Of a stretch of 64,000 nt of DNA, positions 16,715-25,073 are shown in pieces. Under the pieces are notes generated by a model. The model searched no databases. It worked only from the letters and a program-made list of their open reading frames with translations, and was not told where the DNA came from. Numbering within the stretch: the first letter of the stretch is position 1; the number at the start of each line of letters is the position of its first letter. Location of the stretch: assembly GCA_029261995.1 (NCBI GenBank), contig JAJDAF010000010.1, forward strand, positions 260,767-324,766. The letters run 5' to 3'. The DNA comes from Candidatus Zhuqueibacterota bacterium. Lineage in GTDB: Bacteria > Zhuqueibacterota > Zhuqueibacteria > Oceanimicrobiales > Oceanimicrobiaceae. Position numbers and translations under genes: made by a program.

Positions 16715-18120
16715 TGGGTCGAGTGCACCTTGCTGGCTTGCTCGTAGTTGCTTTGGCCCTTGTTTCACATGTCTGCGCTTTTGGCCAGCAGTCCTCCTTG
16801 CGGCTGACTCGCCAACAGTGCGAGCGCCTTGCCATCGCGAACAGTCACCAACTCAAGCAAGCACGCACCAATGTGCAGTTTTCGGAAGCCAGGGCATCGC
16901 AAGCTGCGCACGCCGCAATTCTCCCAAAGTTTGAACTCAAGAATGTGTGGGGTCCCATTTCTCGGGCACGGATTGACAACGAGCGCCTTGCGCTTGACGA
17001 TGTGCATGTGTCTCCGGATACAAACTTCACTCTCAACGGTCTGCGTTATTACACGGAGTTTGAGCTAAGTCTGCTGCAGCCGCTGTTTACGTTTGGAAAA
17101 TTGAGCAATTTGAAACGTGCCGCACGCTATGGTGTCAGCGCTGACCAAGCCAGTCTGGATAAAGAGAAGAGTCACGTCCTGCTGAGTGTCAGGGAGGCGT
17201 ACTGGTCTTTGTTATTGGCCCGCGAGCTGATTGCCGTGGCTGAGGATGCCCGCCGGGAGGTCACCAAGGCAGATGCCAAAATTGAGGAAAAGTTGGATGA
17301 AGGCTCCGAAGAAGTAAGCCAGACCGACCTGTTCAAATTGCAAATATTTAAGTACGAAGTCAACAAGCGTCTGCGCAAGACTCTTGATGACAGCACGCTT
17401 GCGGCCCACAAACTGAGACTGACCGTTGGCTCTCAAGACGAAGTTGAAGTCGTGATCGTAGATGAATTTCTGGAACCGGTTGAAGCAACGTTGGAGGATG
17501 TCAACGCCTACCTTGGTCTGGCGGCTCGAAACCGCGCCGATGTGGTCCAACTGCAAGCTGGATTGGGCGCCCGCCGTGCTTTGGTGAACGTTGCACGAAG
17601 CGACTACTTTCCCCAATTCTTCATCGGTGGCCAGGTGAAGTACAATTTCGCGAAGGACAGGTTTGATTCCAAGAATCCTTTCGTGCATAACCCGACGAAT
17701 TTTTTCCGGCCCGGCATTCTTGTGGGCTTCAACCTGAACCTGAATTACACCCAAACCAGAGACAAGGTTCGGATGGCTCAGGCCGAGTATGGCGCGCTTT
17801 CTCAGAAGTCAATTTTGCTCGATGAGAAGATCAGGCTCGACGTGCGTCAGGCTTTTCTGGCGACCCGGCGAGCGGAAACTAATATGTTGGAGAGTCGTAA
17901 AGCTCTAAAGGCCAGCGAGAACTGGCTGCGGTCGGCCACAATGACTTTCGATATCGGAGTCGGCGAGGTCAAGGAGCTTATCGATGCGTTCAAGGCAAAC
18001 GGTCAGATGCAGACAGAGTATTTGAAAAATATCTATTCTTACAACGTGGCTTTGGCGAAATTGAGTTTTGCCGTGGGAAGAGACCTTTATCCGGAGACAC
18101 CTCAGGTAGAATCCAAATGA
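16711..18120 (+). CDS. TolC family outer-membrane efflux protein
   Basis: A 469-residue protein with a signal peptide (to about CAFGQ) and the OEP layout of two repeated coiled-coil halves: LTRQQCERLAIANSHQLKQARTN opens the first, and ARNRADVVQLQAGLGARRALV the second. TolC proteins form a trimeric outer-membrane channel that docks with inner-membrane transporters through adaptors. ATG 16711 overlaps the upstream stop, and its own stop overlaps the next reading frame (ATGA), so translation is coupled through MlaC-DUF3047, TolC and MlaC. No inner-membrane pump or adaptor gene is present in the window, so the partner must be encoded elsewhere. Confidence 0.9.
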   Translation: MMGRVHLAGLLVVALALVSHVCAFGQQSSLRLTRQQCERLAIANSHQLKQARTNVQFSEARASQAAHAAILPKFELKNVWGPISRARIDNERLALDDVHVSPDTNFTLNGLRYYTEFELSLLQPLFTFGKLSNLKRAARYGVSADQASLDKEKSHVLLSVREAYWSLLLARELIAVAEDARREVTKADAKIEEKLDEGSEEVSQTDLFKLQIFKYEVNKRLRKTLDDSTLAAHKLRLTVGSQDEVEVVIVDEFLEPVEATLEDVNAYLGLAARNRADVVQLQAGLGARRALVNVARSDYFPQFFIGGQVKYNFAKDRFDSKNPFVHNPTNFFRPGILVGFNLNLNYTQTRDKVRMAQAEYGALSQKSILLDEKIRLDVRQAFLATRRAETNMLESRKALKASENWLRSATMTFDIGVGEVKELIDAFKANGQMQTEYLKNIYSYNVALAKLSFAVGRDLYPETPQVESK

Positions 18121-18134
18121 GAGGCGGTACCATC

Positions 18135-18737
18135 ATGCAGACAAGCAAGCAGATATTCTTGATGTTGGCCGGTATGATTCTTCTTCAGACCGGGTTAAGC
18201 GGCCAGGCCCAGTCAACAGACTTGTCGCCGCTTGACCTGATCAAGGCGCGGAATCAACAGGTCGAGAACATCATCGAGCAGGCCGGCGACAGTGTGAACG
18301 TCGAGACCAAAGAACAGCTCAAAGATGTCATCAACGGTTGCATCGATTTTACAGAGCTGTCCCGAATCGCGCTTGGCAAGTACTGGCAGCCGCGCTCCCA
18401 GATAGAAAAGACTGACTTCGTCAATGTCTTCCAGAAATTGATTCGAAATTCTTCAGTGAAGAAACTTGAGGTCTACAAGGCGGATAAGAACATATATGAT
18501 GAGCCGGAGATCAATGGCAGCAAGGCGAAGGTCGTGCAAATCGCCCAAAAAAAGCGCAAACAGGTCGAGATCATTTACAAGCTGCACCGGGTGGACAACG
18601 ACTGGAAGGTGTATGACATGGATATCGATGGCGTCAGCACGGCCCGCAATTATCGTGAATCATTCTATCGACAAATCGCAAAAACGTCATACGAGGCGAT
18701 GTATGACAAGCTTGTCAAACGTCTCGCACGCGATTGA
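18135..18737 (+). CDS. MlaC/Ttg2D family periplasmic lipid-binding protein
   Basis: A 200-residue protein with a signal peptide ending near SGQAQ. The body follows the MlaC family: FTELSRIALGKYWQPRS, an F-x3-F helix (DFVNVFQKLI), and VDNDWKVYDMDIDGVSTARNYRESF. MlaC proteins carry phospholipids or related lipids across the periplasm. I start at ATG 18135, which has AGAGGCGG upstream; ATG 18117, overlapping the tolC stop, is possible and would add six residues before the signal peptide. It is the second MlaC-like protein of the operon, and a strong terminator follows. Confidence 0.87.
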   Translation: MQTSKQIFLMLAGMILLQTGLSGQAQSTDLSPLDLIKARNQQVENIIEQAGDSVNVETKEQLKDVINGCIDFTELSRIALGKYWQPRSQIEKTDFVNVFQKLIRNSSVKKLEVYKADKNIYDEPEINGSKAKVVQIAQKKRKQVEIIYKLHRVDNDWKVYDMDIDGVSTARNYRESFYRQIAKTSYEAMYDKLVKRLARD

Positions 18738-18755
18738 AGAGTTTTGATCTAATTC

Positions 18756-18795
18756 AAGGCCACTGAGGAATTCCTCCAGTGGCCTTTTTGTTTTT
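18756..18795 (+). terminator. rho-independent terminator after the export operon
   Basis: AAGGCCACTGAGG pairs with CCTCCAGTGGCCTT with a single bulged base and a four-base loop (AATT), followed by TTTTTGTTTTT. This is a textbook intrinsic terminator 19 bases past the mlaC stop. Confidence 0.9.
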
Positions 18796-18831
18796 ATGAG
18801 TTCCGGAGCGTATTCCATGCCGGTGCCAGTA

Positions 18832-18860
18832 TTGACTTTTGCCGCCGGATTGCTTAGATT
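18832..18860 (+). promoter_or_regulatory. sigma70-type promoter for the rnhB operon
   Basis: TTGACT at 18832-18837, 17 bases, TAGATT at 18855-18860. It lies just after the preceding terminator. Transcription would begin near 18867, which argues against the earliest in-frame start codon (18872) of rnhB and for the later one. Confidence 0.55.
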
Positions 18861-18901
18861 GAGAACCATTTTTGAAGACCAAAGGATGTTCTTCATTGAA
18901 G

Positions 18902-19573
18902 ATGAAAATAATTGAAATGACTGCTGACGAACGGCAGCGAATCGATAACATGCTGGCTCACGAAAGACAGCAATGGGGAACGGGTAAGCAGTTTGTAGCC
19001 GGTGTGGATGAGGCTGGTCGCGGGCCGCTGGCGGGCCCGGTTGTGGCAGCAGCAGTTATCTTTCGAGCCGTTCCGGATATTCCCATGATCGATGATTCCA
19101 AAAAGCTCGCCGAGGATCTTCGCAGCTATCTCTACGGCATGATCTTGCAAGGCTCTCTATATCACGGGATAGGAATTGCTGACGTGGGAGAGGTTGATCG
19201 GTTGAACATTTTACAAGCCTCTTTTCTCGCCATGAGCCGCGCCATCGAAAACCTGGGCATTGAGCCCGACCACCTGCTCATTGACGGCAGGAGTTTCCAC
19301 CGGGAAGACATTCCCTACTCGACCATCATCAAAGGCGATAGCCTGTCGTACTCCATCGCCGCCGCATCGATTATCGCCAAAGTTACGCGGGACCGAATTA
19401 TGCAGGATTACGGCCGGCAGTTTCCCAACTACGGCTTCTCGCACCATAAGGGTTACGCCACAAAGGGCCACCTTGACGCCATCGAGAAATTCGGATTCTG
19501 CTCCATTCATCGCAAATCCTTTCATCCAAAAAGATTCAACAACGCGCAGCTTCTGCTTTTCGAAAATGGCTGA
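18902..19573 (+). CDS. rnhB: ribonuclease HII
   Basis: A 223-residue enzyme that cuts the RNA strand of RNA-DNA hybrids and removes single ribonucleotides from DNA. The family motif GVDEAGRGPLAGPV holds the first two acidic catalytic residues (about D36, E37); AASIIAKVTRDRIM and FSHHKGYATKGHLDAI are also characteristic. Starts at 18872 (TTG), 18896 (TTG) and 18902 (ATG) are in frame; I prefer ATG 18902 because a promoter ends at 18860. Its 3' end overlaps the yraN start by eight bases, the common rnhB-yraN pairing. Confidence 0.93.
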   Translation: MKIIEMTADERQRIDNMLAHERQQWGTGKQFVAGVDEAGRGPLAGPVVAAAVIFRAVPDIPMIDDSKKLAEDLRSYLYGMILQGSLYHGIGIADVGEVDRLNILQASFLAMSRAIENLGIEPDHLLIDGRSFHREDIPYSTIIKGDSLSYSIAAASIIAKVTRDRIMQDYGRQFPNYGFSHHKGYATKGHLDAIEKFGFCSIHRKSFHPKRFNNAQLLLFENG

Positions 19574-19928
19574 TGGCAGACATCGGACTGGGCGCCAGGG
19601 CGAACTTCGCGCTGCAAGCTTCTTGCGGTCGCACCGGTATCAAATCCTGGAGCAGAATTATCGTTTCGCGCGCGGAGAGATCGACATCATCGCAGAAAAG
19701 GACGATGTTCTGGTTTTCGTGGAGGTGAAGACATCTACGAGCGAGGCCTTCGGAGAGCCGGAAACCTGGGTCACCGAGGCGAAGCAAAAGCAGATTGGCA
19801 TGGTGGCTGAGCGTTATCTTCAGGAAAAGGAGATCGATGAACAGGACTGCCGCTTCGATGTCATTGCAGTGCACATCGATGGCGGCGGTAGCCGTCTAAA
19901 ACACATCGAAAATGCGTTCTGGTTATAG
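19566..19928 (+). CDS. yraN: YraN/UPF0102 family nuclease-fold protein
   Basis: A 120-residue protein with the UPF0102 signature: GRQGELRAASFL at the N-terminus, ILEQNYRFARGEIDIIA, then DDVLVFVEVKTSTSEAFGEP. The spaced Glu, Asp and ExK residues are those of a PD-(D/E)xK nuclease-like fold. A role in DNA processing is presumed for the family but not proven. ATG 19566 lies inside the last codons of rnhB; the reading frame extends further upstream, but that part is in rnhB and has no family similarity. Confidence 0.9.
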   Translation: MADGRHRTGRQGELRAASFLRSHRYQILEQNYRFARGEIDIIAEKDDVLVFVEVKTSTSEAFGEPETWVTEAKQKQIGMVAERYLQEKEIDEQDCRFDVIAVHIDGGGSRLKHIENAFWL

Positions 19929-19952
19929 GAACGCGACACAGGGATTTAGGAA

Positions 19953-20666
19953 ATGGATATCAAGAACAAGACAGCACTCGTGACGGGCGCTGGTAAGGGC
20001 ATTGGCAGGGCAATCGCGTTGCAGTTGGCGCAGGCCGGCGCCAACCTGATCGCGGTCTCCCGCAGTTCCCGCGACCTGCAGAGTCTGGCGCGCCAGGCAG
20101 GTGATATTGGCCGCAAGGTCATGCCATTTGAAGCTGATATTACCCGCGAGAGCCGCGTTCGGGAAGTCGTCAAGGAGGCGTCTGGCAAGTTCGACGGCAT
20201 CGACATCCTGGTCAACAATGCCGGGGTTGGCCGGTTTGGACGCGTTGCTGATCTGTCCACTCAAGATTGGGATGACATGTTTGAGGTCAACCTGCGCGCG
20301 ATGTTCATCGTCACCAGGGAGACTTTGCCCCATCTCAAGCGCAAAACCGAAAGCGTGGTGGTGAATATGGCTTCTCTGGCAGGCAAGAACGCTTTTGCCG
20401 GTGGCGCTGGCTATGCGGCAACCAAGTGGGGCGTGCTTGCATTCTCAAAATGTCTCATGCTGGAAGAACGAGATTCAGGCGTACGCGTGATTACTGTCTG
20501 TCCAGGCTCGGTGGACACGCATTTTTTTGTGCACGAGTCGTTGCCCATGCCGGACTCAACCAAAATACTGAAGGCGGAAGATGTCGCACAGATCACGGTG
20601 GACGCCATTAAGTTGCCACAACGTGCGATGGTTAGCGAGATTGAGATTCGACCATCGAAGCCATGA
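19953..20666 (+). CDS. short-chain dehydrogenase/reductase
   Basis: A 237-residue classical SDR. The N-terminal cofactor motif is TGAGKGIG (about residues 12-19), then NNAGVG, and the catalytic set is S (NMASLAGKNA), Y and K (GYAATKWG). The residue pattern after strand 2 (VSRSSRDL) favours NADP(H), an inference. Closest by feel to 3-oxoacyl-ACP reductase/sepiapterin-reductase-like SDRs; the substrate cannot be read from sequence. It lies between yraN and moaA on the same strand. Confidence 0.85.
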   Translation: MDIKNKTALVTGAGKGIGRAIALQLAQAGANLIAVSRSSRDLQSLARQAGDIGRKVMPFEADITRESRVREVVKEASGKFDGIDILVNNAGVGRFGRVADLSTQDWDDMFEVNLRAMFIVTRETLPHLKRKTESVVVNMASLAGKNAFAGGAGYAATKWGVLAFSKCLMLEERDSGVRVITVCPGSVDTHFFVHESLPMPDSTKILKAEDVAQITVDAIKLPQRAMVSEIEIRPSKP

Positions 20667-20686
20667 ATGTGAGAGCGATAGGAAAT

Positions 20687-20713
20687 ATGAATAGACGACG
20701 TCAGATATGCTAA
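20687..20713 (+). CDS. eight-codon leader frame overlapping the moaA start
   Basis: ATG 20687 opens MNRRRQIC and stops at 20711-20713, overlapping the moaA ATG at 20707. TAGGAA lies five bases before it, whereas moaA itself has no ribosome site. A short leader whose termination delivers ribosomes to moaA is a reasonable reading, but this is only a sequence pattern and could be chance. Confidence 0.3.
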   Translation: MNRRRQIC

Positions 20714-21720
20714 GGGATAGACTAAACAGACCGGTGCGTGACTTACGCATCTCGGTTACGGACAAGTGCAACTTTCGCTGCAACTACTGCATGCCGGAAG
20801 AGGTCTTTGGATTTCAGTACAAATTTATGCCGCGTGCAAATATCCTCAGCTTCGAGGAAATCACGCGGCTGGCGCGGCTGTTTGCGGAACTCGGCGTCAG
20901 CAAAATAAGATTGACGGGAGGCGAGCCGTTGCTGCGTTCACAACTTGATCGCCTGATTGCGGCGTTGCATGACATTCCTGGAATACAGGACATTGCCATG
21001 ACGACGAACTGCTATTTTCTGGCCGAGAAAGCGCAGATTCTTCGAGACGCCGGACTGAACCGGGTGACGGCCAGCCTAGACACGTTGCGGCCAGACCTGT
21101 TTCAAAAGCTGGCAGGCGGGCACCTGCAGTTGGAAAAAGTCATGGATGGCCTGCGTAGGGCGGCTGACGTGGGTTTCCAGGCTGTCAAAGTGAACTCTGT
21201 GATCCAAAGAGGGGTTAACGATACCGAGGTTGTTGATCTTGTCAGGTTTGCGCGGGATAACGGACTTATTCTCAGATTCATTGAATACATGGACGTGGGC
21301 AATCTCAATGGCTGGAACATGGCCCAGGTCGTAACCGCACGGGAGTTGATCGAGACGGTTTCCAAGACCTTCCCTCTGGTGCCGCTGGAGAAGAATTACA
21401 GCAGCGAGACGGCAAACCGTTACAGGTTCGCTGACGGCGCCGGGGAACTCGGGGTAATCGCCTCGGTATCTCAGCCGTTCTGCGGAGATTGTTCGCGAAT
21501 TCGGCTGTCCGCGGATGGCAAGCTCTACACGTGTTTGTTCATTGAGGATGGTCTGGACATAAAATCCAGAATGCGCGATGGTGCAACAGACGAAGAATTG
21601 CGTGAAATTTTGTGTTCTCTGTGGCGCAAGCGCACTGACAGATATTCAGAAGTGCGAGCATCTCATACAAACAAACCCAGAAACAACAAGAAAATTGAAA
21701 TGTACCAAATTGGTGGCTAG
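20707..21720 (+). CDS. moaA: GTP 3',8-cyclase MoaA
   Basis: A 337-residue radical SAM enzyme that, with MoaC, turns GTP into cyclic pyranopterin monophosphate in molybdopterin synthesis. The N-terminal cluster is C21-x3-C25-x2-C28 (DKCNFRCNYCMP); the C-terminal cluster cysteines are C259, C262 and C276 (FCGDCSRIRLSADGKLYTC). The protein ends in Gly-Gly, as MoaA proteins do. moaD and moaE are encoded in the window on the other strand (26.3-27.0 kb); moaC and moaB are not seen. Confidence 0.96.
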   Translation: MLRDRLNRPVRDLRISVTDKCNFRCNYCMPEEVFGFQYKFMPRANILSFEEITRLARLFAELGVSKIRLTGGEPLLRSQLDRLIAALHDIPGIQDIAMTTNCYFLAEKAQILRDAGLNRVTASLDTLRPDLFQKLAGGHLQLEKVMDGLRRAADVGFQAVKVNSVIQRGVNDTEVVDLVRFARDNGLILRFIEYMDVGNLNGWNMAQVVTARELIETVSKTFPLVPLEKNYSSETANRYRFADGAGELGVIASVSQPFCGDCSRIRLSADGKLYTCLFIEDGLDIKSRMRDGATDEELREILCSLWRKRTDRYSEVRASHTNKPRNNKKIEMYQIGG

Positions 21721-21729
21721 GAGGTTCTG

Positions 21730-22317
21730 ATGATTACGATTACGGCCAGTGCCAAAGACAAATTCCTTTCCATACTTGGAGACGAGGAGCGGGAGGGACA
21801 CGGTTTACGCGTGACGGCCAGTCGCGGTGTTACACCGTACGCGATTGATTTTGGTCTCGGTTTTGTCGCTCCAGGCGAAGAAAATGACAATGACGAGGTC
21901 ATCGATGCGGAAGGCTTCAAAGTCTTCATCGATCCGGATAGCGCACCCCTGCTCGCTGGCGCCGTGGTTGACTTTGTTTCTGGCCTGAGCGAGAGTGGTT
22001 TCAAGGTCACCAACGTAAAGGCCGAAGGCCCTCCGAAACCGACAGGGCCGCTGGCTGACAAAATTCAGCAAGTACTCGAATCCCGTGTCAACCCTTCGAT
22101 TCGCAGCCACGGCGGCATGGTATCGTTGGCTGATGTGCGAGATGATGTCGCTTATCTGCGGTTTGGTGGAGGTTGCCAGGGGTGCGGCATGGTGGATGTG
22201 ACCTTGAAACAAGGCGTTGGCGTCATGCTAAAGGAATCGATACCCGAACTTAAGGGCGTGATGGACATCACTGACCACGCGAGTGGAGAGAATCCCTACT
22301 ACACGGCAGGAAAGTAG
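21730..22317 (+). CDS. nfuA: NfuA-like Fe-S cluster carrier
   Basis: A 195-residue two-domain protein: residues 1-95 are an A-type (HesB-like) scaffold without its cysteines, and residues about 105-185 are a NifU C-terminal domain with the cluster-binding CxxC at C149 and C152 (FGGGCQGCGMVDVTLK). NfuA delivers 4Fe-4S clusters to client enzymes; MoaA immediately upstream and the many radical SAM and ferredoxin proteins here are plausible clients. TAGGAGG precedes ATG 21730, nine bases after moaA. Confidence 0.92.
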   Translation: MITITASAKDKFLSILGDEEREGHGLRVTASRGVTPYAIDFGLGFVAPGEENDNDEVIDAEGFKVFIDPDSAPLLAGAVVDFVSGLSESGFKVTNVKAEGPPKPTGPLADKIQQVLESRVNPSIRSHGGMVSLADVRDDVAYLRFGGGCQGCGMVDVTLKQGVGVMLKESIPELKGVMDITDHASGENPYYTAGK

Positions 22318-22633
22318 GCTCAGTCCATTTCTTCAAAATAGAGCTTGTGATATGCACGGCGGAGAGTGGTTTCAAACCTTTCCGCCGTTCTTGATCGCGC
22401 GAAGATGAACCCGAGTCAGCTTCTGCCTTCACGCGTGGAATGAACTTCATTTCGAGATGTGAAACCAAAGGCACATCTCCAACTCCCCATTTGACCTTGC
22501 GCATGACTGTCGAAAACTGAGCGCAGTTGCGCGCTTCGGAACCGATATCATCAGAATGCCTGCTGCCAGTTCTTCCCGGCAACAAAGCAACCGGCCACGC
22601 TTGTGCCGGGCTTGAGTCTTCGCAACGAGTCTG
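22318..22633. other. convergent intergenic stretch
   Basis: About 315 bases between convergent nfuA and the UPF0173 gene. Apart from one hairpin (separate entry) I see no gene or regulatory signal; the open frames crossing it have no start signals or recognisable motifs. Confidence 0.5.
22356..22388. terminator. hairpin between convergent genes
   Basis: ACGGCGGA at 22356-22363 pairs with TCCGCCGT at 22381-22388, and an inner GGTTT/AAACC pair extends the structure. There is no T run on either side, so bidirectional termination is likely but not certain. Confidence 0.5.
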
Positions 22634-23320
22634 CTAGAACTCCAGGTCGTCGCCGACGGCGAGCACCTGCGCCTTTTTGCCGATGGCGCTCACCTTCCTG
22701 GCAAATTCGTCAGGATTGACGTCGATCACCTCGAAAGTCTTGAAATGCATGGGCACGACCACACCCGGATTCAGAAATTCCACAGCTTTGACCGCATCGT
22801 CGATGCCCATGGTGAAATTATCACCGATTGGCAACAAGGCCACGCTGATCGCATTCATTTCTCCGATCAGTTTCATGTCGTAAAATAAGCCGGTATCTCC
22901 GGCATGGTAGAGCGTCTTGCCTTCGATTGTCACCAGTACGCCGGCCGGGTTGCCCATGTAGATGAAGCCATCGCCCGCGTCAAAGGCGGAACCGTGATGT
23001 GCGATAGTCAGCTTGACGCGACCGAAGGGGAAATTGTAGGCGCCGCCAATATGCATCGGGTGGCTCGCAATGCCTTGTGCGGCGAACCAGGTCGCGATCT
23101 CGTAGTTGGAAATGACTGTGGCGCCGGTGCGTTTTGCGATAGAAACCGCATCTCCAATATGGTCTACATGGCCGTGGGTGAGTATGATGTAATTACAGTC
23201 AAGATCATCCGGGTTTGCTTTCGCAAGCGGATTCCCAGTCAGAAAGGGGTCAAACAGGATTGTGTCATTGCCGCACTTCAACTGAAACGCGGCATGACCG
23301 AGAAAGGTCAGATTTGCCAT
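22634..23320 (-). CDS. UPF0173-family metal-dependent hydrolase
   Basis: A 228-residue metallo-beta-lactamase-fold protein of the UPF0173 group (MANLTFLGHAAFQL, DPFLTGNP, then the metal-binding THGHVDHIGD, with AGDTGLFYDMK and VPMHFKTF later). The family has the zinc-hydrolase residues but no settled substrate. The start is ATG 23318-23320 with GGGAGGAAT upstream; the reading frame continues further but without family similarity. folE lies 28 bases upstream on the same strand. Confidence 0.9.
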   Translation of the reverse strand: MANLTFLGHAAFQLKCGNDTILFDPFLTGNPLAKANPDDLDCNYIILTHGHVDHIGDAVSIAKRTGATVISNYEIATWFAAQGIASHPMHIGGAYNFPFGRVKLTIAHHGSAFDAGDGFIYMGNPAGVLVTIEGKTLYHAGDTGLFYDMKLIGEMNAISVALLPIGDNFTMGIDDAVKAVEFLNPGVVVPMHFKTFEVIDVNPDEFARKVSAIGKKAQVLAVGDDLEF

Positions 23321-23348
23321 GATTCCTCCCTGCGTGCGCGTTTGGGAT

Positions 23349-23903
23349 TTAGACGAAACGTTGTGGTTTGATGAGTTGCATGAATTCTTCCCTTGTCGGT
23401 AAATTGTCTTTGAACAGTCCCCGCAGAGCGCTGGTGCTGACCACAGTGCTTTGCTTCTCAATACCCCGCATCATCATGCAGAGATGGCGTGCCTCGATAA
23501 CCACGGCAACGCCCTGCGGCACCAGGCACTCCATCAGCACATCGGCAATTTGGCTTGTCATGCGCTCTTGTACCTGCAGCCGCCTTGCGAAGACATCAAC
23601 AATTCTTGGGATTTTGCTCAGGCCGACGACCTTGCCGTTCGGCATGTATGCGACGTGGCACTTGCCATAAAATGGTAGCAGATGGTGCTCGCACAAGCTG
23701 TAGAACTCGATGTCACGGACCAGTACCATTTCATCATATTCTTCCGTGAAAAGTGCATCAGTCAAGATTTTGCAGGGGTCTTGTTTGTAGCCTCGGGTCA
23801 GATGGTCATAGGCCTTTGCTACTCGTTCGGGCGTTTTCTTAAGACCTTCTCTCTCCGGGTTTTCCCCAATCTCTTTGATCAGATTTCGAACAAGTGCTTC
23901 CAT
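23349..23903 (-). CDS. folE: GTP cyclohydrolase I
   Basis: A 184-residue enzyme converting GTP to dihydroneopterin triphosphate, first step of folate and, through QueD, queuosine synthesis. Conserved parts are [36 protein letters not shown] (zinc ligands Cys and His), [21 protein letters not shown], and [10 protein letters not shown] with the third zinc-ligand Cys in HLCMMMRG. Length is normal. queG lies a few genes away on the same strand, in line with a pterin/queuosine connection. Confidence 0.95.
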   Translation of the reverse strand: MEALVRNLIKEIGENPEREGLKKTPERVAKAYDHLTRGYKQDPCKILTDALFTEEYDEMVLVRDIEFYSLCEHHLLPFYGKCHVAYMPNGKVVGLSKIPRIVDVFARRLQVQERMTSQIADVLMECLVPQGVAVVIEARHLCMMMRGIEKQSTVVSTSALRGLFKDNLPTREEFMQLIKPQRFV

Positions 23904-23933
23904 TACTAGGCTACTCCAGGTGAGCTTCCAGCG

Positions 23934-24044
23934 TCAATTAGACAACAACGTCGAGATTATGGACGCGATGACCAACAGGGCCACAACGCCAAGCGTGGTG
24001 AGTAAAAAGCATTTCTTAGCGGTCTGTTTTTGCGATTCATCCAT
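23934..24044 (-). CDS. 36-residue single-helix membrane peptide
   Basis: A very short gene: a charged start (MDESQKQTAKK) and one hydrophobic helix (about residues 12-33) ending in SLLSN-type polar residues. ATG 24042-24044 has an excellent ribosome site (AAGGAGG), and it overlaps the stop of the radical SAM gene upstream (AATGGATGA), so translation is coupled. I do not recognise a family. The combination of perfect ribosome site, coupling and clean amphipathic start makes it likely real; it could modulate or anchor a neighbouring protein. Confidence 0.65.
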   Translation of the reverse strand: MDESQKQTAKKCFLLTTLGVVALLVIASIISTLLSN

Positions 24045-25020
24045 TGTATTGTTCCTCCTTTGCGATGACGGCTTGTGGTGCGATTTCAGACGCTTTGCCG
24101 AAGTACTGGCCCTGGTAGGCCTCCAATTTTTTGAGTTTATGCTGGATGGCGTAGATAACCTCAGCGGCGCTTTTTTCTTTGCACCATCTGGGCGCGACCA
24201 GCAGTTCCTGCGGTGCATCGCCGTAAAGGCGCTCAATCTTGAAATCTGGATTCAGATGTCGCAGAATTTCGCACACGAAGGCGACCCATTCTTCAAAGTC
24301 GAATACTGGAAACGGCTTTTCGCGAAATTGTCGGGCTAACTCTGTGTGGCGGACAACGTGTAGATTGTGCAGCTTTATGAAGTCCAGAGGCAACTCCGAC
24401 AAAGCGTGGGTCGTCCGCAGCATTTCGGCTTTGTTTTCGTTTGGAAAGCCATAAACAACATGGCCGCATAAATAGATGCCCCGGTTTGCCGCTCTCCTGA
24501 ACGCCTGTGCCGTGCAATTGAAATCGTGACCGCGGTTGACCAAGCGTAGAGTCTCGTCATTGGCGGACTCGATGCCGAGTTCGAGCGTCACAAAATAGTC
24601 TCTCGCCAATTGCTGCAGATAGTCGAGCTTGTCATCATCAAGGCAATCCGGGCGCGTGCCGATGGAGATGCCAATGATTTCAGGGTGCTGCAACGCCTGT
24701 TCGTAAAGCTCTTGCAGACGTTCCAGGGGCGCATACGTATTAGAGTAGGGCTGAAAATAGGCGATGAACGCCTTCGCCTTGAATCGGCCCCGCAAATAGG
24801 CGATGCTGTCTTCCACCTGCTGTTGAATCGGGATTCTGACTCGCGCAGTTTCAGGTGTGAAACTATCGATGTTGCAGTAGGTGCAGCCTCCTTGAGCGAC
24901 CGTGCCATCCCGATTAGGGCAAGTGAAGCCGGCGTTAATCGGAATTTTGTGGACCCGATGGCCAAACTTCTCCTGCAAGAAAACGCCGTAAGAATTATAT
25001 CTTTCAGCGGGGATGTTCAT
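24037..25020 (-). CDS. TIGR01212 (YhcC-type) radical SAM protein
   Basis: A 327-residue radical SAM protein. The N-terminal part reads YGVFLQEKFGHRVHKIPINAG then FTCPNRDGT, with the cluster motif CPNRDG...GGCTYCN (the wider-spaced C-x7-C-x2-C arrangement of this family). TIGR01212/YhcC proteins are widespread and their reaction is unknown. VTLELGIES and RGHDFNCTAQAFRRA are typical later motifs. Its stop overlaps the start of a 36-residue membrane peptide. A 64-base inverted repeat lies upstream of the start. Confidence 0.9.
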   Translation of the reverse strand: MNIPAERYNSYGVFLQEKFGHRVHKIPINAGFTCPNRDGTVAQGGCTYCNIDSFTPETARVRIPIQQQVEDSIAYLRGRFKAKAFIAYFQPYSNTYAPLERLQELYEQALQHPEIIGISIGTRPDCLDDDKLDYLQQLARDYFVTLELGIESANDETLRLVNRGHDFNCTAQAFRRAANRGIYLCGHVVYGFPNENKAEMLRTTHALSELPLDFIKLHNLHVVRHTELARQFREKPFPVFDFEEWVAFVCEILRHLNPDFKIERLYGDAPQELLVAPRWCKEKSAAEVIYAIQHKLKKLEAYQGQYFGKASEIAPQAVIAKEEQYNG

Positions 25021-25073
25021 GGCAGCATACCGCTTTCAATTGCTAGTGTCACGATTTCTAGTTTTCCGAACAA

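Noticed and set aside
19260-19565. N-terminal extension of the YraN frame
   Set aside because: It lies within rnhB in another frame; family similarity begins only at 19566.
22268-22585. 105-codon minus-strand frame between nfuA and the UPF0173 gene
   Set aside because: No ribosome site and no protein-like composition; it crosses the convergent hairpin.
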